8,215 nucleotides of DNA, from positions 1 to 8,215 of the forward strand of contig CAZFER010000129.1 in NCBI GenBank assembly GCA_964517495.1. The letters are read 5' to 3'. Position 1 is the first letter of the stretch, and each line of letters opens with the position of its first letter. The translations under genes and the position numbers were made by a program. The stretch comes from CAZFER01 sp964517495. GTDB lineage: Bacteria > Hinthialibacterota > Hinthialibacteria > Hinthialibacterales > Hinthialibacteraceae. A model generated the notes under the pieces. It was not told where the DNA came from and searched no databases. It was given only the letters and a program-made list of their open reading frames with translations. This document shows positions 5,788 through 8,215 of the stretch, piece after piece.

Positions 5788-7653
5788 TTAGTGAAGCATC
5801 CAGTCCATCACAGGTGTACCCTCGCCAAATTCAGATGCGTCAAATTCTATCTGGCCTCGAATTTCACCGCCCGGATTTTGTGTTGTATGAACATTGAAGT
5901 AGAACTCTTCATCGAGCAAATCGTCGAGTTGGATAAAGTTTATATCCACTTCATCGGATTGCATTTCAAATGGGCCATCAGCAATGGGGATACTGACCGG
6001 ACCATTTACACCACGTGGACCGCTGTGGATGTGGGCAGCAGTGACACTATCGATATCCCGAATGGTTAGGGTATAACTCAGGTTTTTCAGATCTTCACTC
6101 AAGGTCAGTGAAGCATCACCGGTTGCCGGGGTATCGACAGCTTCAGGCTGCTGTTGACCATCGAGCATAGCCTGAAATGCCAAGGGTTCATCCATCAATT
6201 GGCCGCGAATTTCACCACCTCCATGTTCCTGGGTATGAACATTAACATAGAAACGGCCATTTTTAAGGATTTCGATTTGATCACTAGTTATATGAGCTTG
6301 TCCAAAGGACTGTCCTTCGATGGGATTATTGAAGGGGATTGCCACTCCACCATTTTCATTGGGTCCACCGACGTGGATATGGGCGGCGGTTACATCTTCC
6401 AATCCGAACACATTGAGGTGATAATCCAATAGCTGTTCTTTTTCATATACACGAATGATGGCTACACCTCGTCCTTCGCTATCTATCGGATTGGGGGTAA
6501 TGTTGGCTCCGGAAAGATAGGCGCCATAAGCATTGGGTTGAGAAAGTGGCGCCAGTTCGATCTGCCCTCTGATTTCTCCAGGGGGATTTTGAGTAGTGTG
6601 TACATTAATGTAAAAGCCTTCATCCAAGAGTGCCATAAGTTGATCCTCTGAAAGTTCCGCTTCGCCGGAGATCATCTCGAAGGAAGAGTCAGCCAGCGGA
6701 ATGCTTACTCCACCATCTTCGCCTCGTTTTCCAGTGTGGATATGAGAGGCGGTAATATTTTCGATATCGGTCACCATAAGGGTGTAACTTAATGTGGTTA
6801 AATCCTCGCTTAAGGTTAACATCGCCATCCCAGAGGCAGGAGTTTCAATATCTTCCGATTGTTGAGCACCGTTTAGCAATGCCCTGAATTGTAAGGGCTT
6901 ATCTTCAAGTTGGCCACGGATTTCTCCACCGCCATGCTGCTCTGTATGAACGTTAACGTAAAACCGTCCAGCCTTCAGGTTATCCAAATCTTCCAGTGTA
7001 ATGTCTACCTGACCGCTGGATTGGCCATCTGCAGGGGTTTCAAGTGGAATCGCCACTCCACCGGATTCATCGGCAGCACCTAAATGGATATGAGAGGCGG
7101 TTACACCCTCAAGATTGAATACATATAGATGATACTCCATCACCATCTCTGGTTCGTGCACTTTTAAAATAGTGAAGCCATATCCATCTGTATTGATTGG
7201 ATTTGGTACGATTTTGGTTCCCGAAAGGTAAGCGAGATAGGCATCGGCTGGTGAGGTGGGTTCAGTTGAAGGTGGGACGGAATCCGGATCACCGGGATTG
7301 CTTACTAACGAAGAATCACCTGGAGCGGGATCGCCTGGCCGCCATGTTCCATTGGGATCCTGGAGTTCTTCACCATTGGTGAATCCATCACCATCCGAGT
7401 CTTCCATGGCGAGCGCTTCGCTCCAAAATTCTTCTTGTGAACCAGGTGAGACTAAAGCCTCAACCGATTGACCAAATGGATTACGTGCTCCACCACCACC
7501 GGCATTAAAGTGACAATTTGAACATTGGTTCACACTTCCATTGGGGATCAATGTTGGCCGGAAAAAACGAGCCGATCCATCCTGGCTTGCCATTCCAAGC
7601 ATCAACAAGGCCACCATTCCCATAAATACACAATTCTTTACATTTCTAATCAC
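5788..7653 (-). CDS. Secreted temptin-like/CXXCH protein with four CHRD domains
   Basis: The protein is 621 residues. It starts with GTG at 7653, supported by AGGAGG seven bases upstream. Residues 1-28 are a signal peptide ending near DGSA. Residues 29-125 resemble temptin-type N-terminal domains: IPNG (37-40), GGGARNPFG (53-61), a tryptophan at 77, the calcium-loop-like DSDGDGFTNGEEL (85-97) and DPNGTW (99-104). Within this part, CSNCH (44-48) is a c-type heme motif. A Pro/Ser/Gly-rich linker (105-135) follows. Four CHRD domains occupy roughly 138-250, 254-366, 376-486 and 492-603. Each contains a SHIH or AHIH element and ends with (Y/F)(V/I/F)NVHT...GEIRGQ. Domains 1 and 3 are alike, as are 2 and 4, with a period of 237 residues. 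CHRD is a beta-sandwich domain known from chordin and from many bacterial exported proteins; its function is unclear. No anchor or sorting signal is recognisable; the tail is PVMDWMLH. Export is confident, while heme binding and a partnership with the downstream cytochrome operon are inference. Confidence 0.92.
   Translation of the reverse strand: MIRNVKNCVFMGMVALLMLGMASQDGSARFFRPTLIPNGSVNQCSNCHFNAGGGGARNPFGQSVEALVSPGSQEEFWSEALAMEDSDGDGFTNGEELQDPNGTWRPGDPAPGDSSLVSNPGDPDSVPPSTEPTSPADAYLAYLSGTKIVPNPINTDGYGFTILKVHEPEMVMEYHLYVFNLEGVTASHIHLGAADESGGVAIPLETPADGQSSGQVDITLEDLDNLKAGRFYVNVHTEQHGGGEIRGQLEDKPLQFRALLNGAQQSEDIETPASGMAMLTLSEDLTTLSYTLMVTDIENITASHIHTGKRGEDGGVSIPLADSSFEMISGEAELSEDQLMALLDEGFYINVHTTQNPPGEIRGQIELAPLSQPNAYGAYLSGANITPNPIDSEGRGVAIIRVYEKEQLLDYHLNVFGLEDVTAAHIHVGGPNENGGVAIPFNNPIEGQSFGQAHITSDQIEILKNGRFYVNVHTQEHGGGEIRGQLMDEPLAFQAMLDGQQQPEAVDTPATGDASLTLSEDLKNLSYTLTIRDIDSVTAAHIHSGPRGVNGPVSIPIADGPFEMQSDEVDINFIQLDDLLDEEFYFNVHTTQNPGGEIRGQIEFDASEFGEGTPVMDWMLH
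5824..7245 (-). repeat. Tandem duplication inside the CHRD gene (two 237-codon units)
   Basis: Codons 137-373 (7245-6535) and 374-610 (6534-5824) encode two copies of a two-domain CHRD unit. Matching landmarks are AYLSGTKIVPNPI at 141-153 with AYLSGANITPNPI at 378-390, NGRFYVNVHT-type ends of the first domains, and TPASG with TPATG in the second domains. The nucleotide sequences have diverged clearly, so the duplication is not recent. Confidence 0.85.
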
Positions 7654-7660
7654 AGAATCT

Positions 7661-7666
7661 CCTCCT
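7661..7666 (-). promoter_or_regulatory. Shine-Dalgarno site that fixes the GTG start of the CHRD gene
   Basis: On the minus strand, AGGAGG is followed by a 7-nt spacer and GTG (7653-7651). The next in-frame ATG (codon 11) falls inside the signal peptide's hydrophobic core, so the GTG is the likely start. Confidence 0.85.
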
Positions 7667-7742
7667 TTTCTTTTAACAAATGATAAATGGTTTTTCGCGG
7701 CTACAATTTAAATGAACACGAAATCAACCCATACTTATATTA

Positions 7743-7781
7743 GTTTATCAATTTGATAAACAATAACAAAAAGATTGTCAA
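7743..7781 (-). promoter_or_regulatory. Candidate promoter of the CHRD gene with an overlapping palindromic operator
   Basis: On the minus strand a perfect TTGACA -35 (7781-7776) is followed after 17 bp by TATCAA (7758-7753), four of six -10 positions. A perfect palindrome, GTTTATCAA-T-TTGATAAAC at 7743-7761, covers that -10. Such a site would suit a dimeric repressor blocking polymerase. The half-site order ATCAA-T-TTGAT is not the FNR/CRP arrangement. The leader would be about 95 nt. Confidence 0.5.
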
Positions 7782-7847
7782 AATTTTTGGGTGACCGATT
7801 TTATGGTGCAAGTGGAAAAATTCATAACTCTTGGATCACATTCGAGA

Positions 7848-7853
7848 TACAAT
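7848..7853 (+). promoter_or_regulatory. Candidate -10 element of rnpB
   Basis: TACAAT (five of six consensus positions) ends 7 bp before the first G of the RNase P P1 stem at 7861, the right distance for a transcription start at the mature 5' end. No good -35 is seen at 16-18 bp; TAACTC at 7825-7830 is the position expected. Confidence 0.5.
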
Positions 7854-7860
7854 AATAGAT

Positions 7861-8214
7861 GGGGGAGGAAGTGGCCGCGGACAGTGTAAGGCTGTTCGAG
7901 GAAAGTCCGGACTCCACAGAGCGGGACGCTGGGTAACACCCAGGAGGGGAAACCCTACGGAAAGTGCCACAGAAAACAAACCGCCTGCATTTGCAGGTAA
8001 GGGTGAAAAGGTGGGGTAAGAGCCCACCGCGGTTTCGGGTGACCGGACCGGCATGGTAAACCCCGTCCGGAGCAATGCCATGTAGGAGAGGAGGAGTGGC
8101 TCGCTCCGATTCGCCTCAGGGCGGGTAACTCTCGGGTAGGCAGCTTGAGGCTGGTGGTAACACCGGCCCCAGATTAATGGCCACTCTCGACAGAATCCGG
8201 CTTACACCTCCCCC
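7861..8214 (+). ncRNA. rnpB: RNase P RNA, bacterial type A
   Basis: This is the catalytic RNA of RNase P, which removes tRNA 5' leaders. The conserved regions are present in order: GAGGAAAGTCC (7898-7908, CR-I, 5' half of P4), the GGAAAGTGCCACAGAAA block (from 7959), AGGGTGAAAAGGTGGGGTAAGAGCCCACCG (from 7999), GCATGGTAAACCCC (from 8051; its GGT contacts the tRNA CCA end), and ACAGAATCCGGCTTA (8190-8204, CR-V, 3' half of P4). The terminal helix P1 is perfect: GGGGGAGG at 7861-7868 pairs with CCTCCCCC at 8207-8214. So the RNA is about 354 nt and essentially complete, ending one base before the window edge. The P12 arm is very short (CCTGC/GCAGG with a 4-nt loop). A GAAA-capped hairpin and a GTAA-capped P18-like hairpin are visible. 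It is divergent from the CHRD gene, with about 207 bp between. Frames read on either strand here are not genes. Confidence 0.97.
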
Positions 8215-8215
8215 T

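Noticed and set aside
7743..7761. FNR/CRP-type binding site in the CHRD promoter
   Set aside because: FNR sites read TTGAT-N4-ATCAA; here the half-sites are in the opposite order with a 1-bp centre.
7831..8081. Open frames on both strands in the last 400 bases
   Set aside because: They lie within the RNase P RNA, whose conserved blocks and P1 stem account for the sequence.

Overview
The window comes from a diderm (Gram-negative-type) bacterium of moderate to low GC. It carries an outer-membrane beta-barrel protein with a cleavable signal peptide and a terminal Phe, a membrane-anchored multiheme c-type cytochrome, a type IV pilin-like protein and a bacterial type A RNase P RNA. I cannot name the organism. 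The pilin C-terminus (a GPD motif and an NSNGDI motif) resembles pilin-like proteins I associate with uncultivated lineages such as Sumerlaeota, Hydrogenedentota or Omnitrophota; this is a weak impression from memory, not a classification.

Layout. Bases 1-130 hold a composite inverted-repeat element (two GTAG-tagged hairpins facing each other). Plus-strand genes follow: a pilin/pseudopilin-like protein (286-930) and a class I SAM-dependent methyltransferase (981-1811). The methyltransferase meets, stop codon to stop codon with no gap, a minus-strand gene for an unrecognised Lys-rich helical protein (2741-1812). The rest of the protein-coding part is on the minus strand. A two-gene operon encodes a beta-barrel outer-membrane protein (5427-4012) and, one base later, a cytochrome with 13 CXXCH motifs (4010-2877). 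After an intergenic stretch with two more GTAG-type hairpins, a GC-rich palindrome and a rho-independent terminator comes a 621-residue secreted protein (7653-5788). It has an N-terminal temptin-like segment containing one CXXCH motif and a DxDxDG calcium-type loop, then four CHRD domains in an A-B-A-B arrangement. At the right end, divergent to it on the plus strand, is the RNase P RNA gene rnpB, complete to within a base or two.

How the genes may work together. The barrel-cytochrome pair has the gene order and translational coupling expected of a porin-cytochrome conduit, which passes electrons across the outer membrane. The upstream CHRD protein is exported and also has a heme-type motif, so it could be an extracellular or periplasmic partner, but a terminator separates it from the operon and the link is inference. 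The pilin, methyltransferase, helical protein and rnpB show no obvious functional link to that module.

The parts most worth following up are the porin-13-heme operon, the temptin/CXXCH/CHRD architecture, the REP-like repeat family that predicts a RAYT transposase elsewhere in the genome, and a perfect palindrome overlapping the predicted promoter of the CHRD gene.
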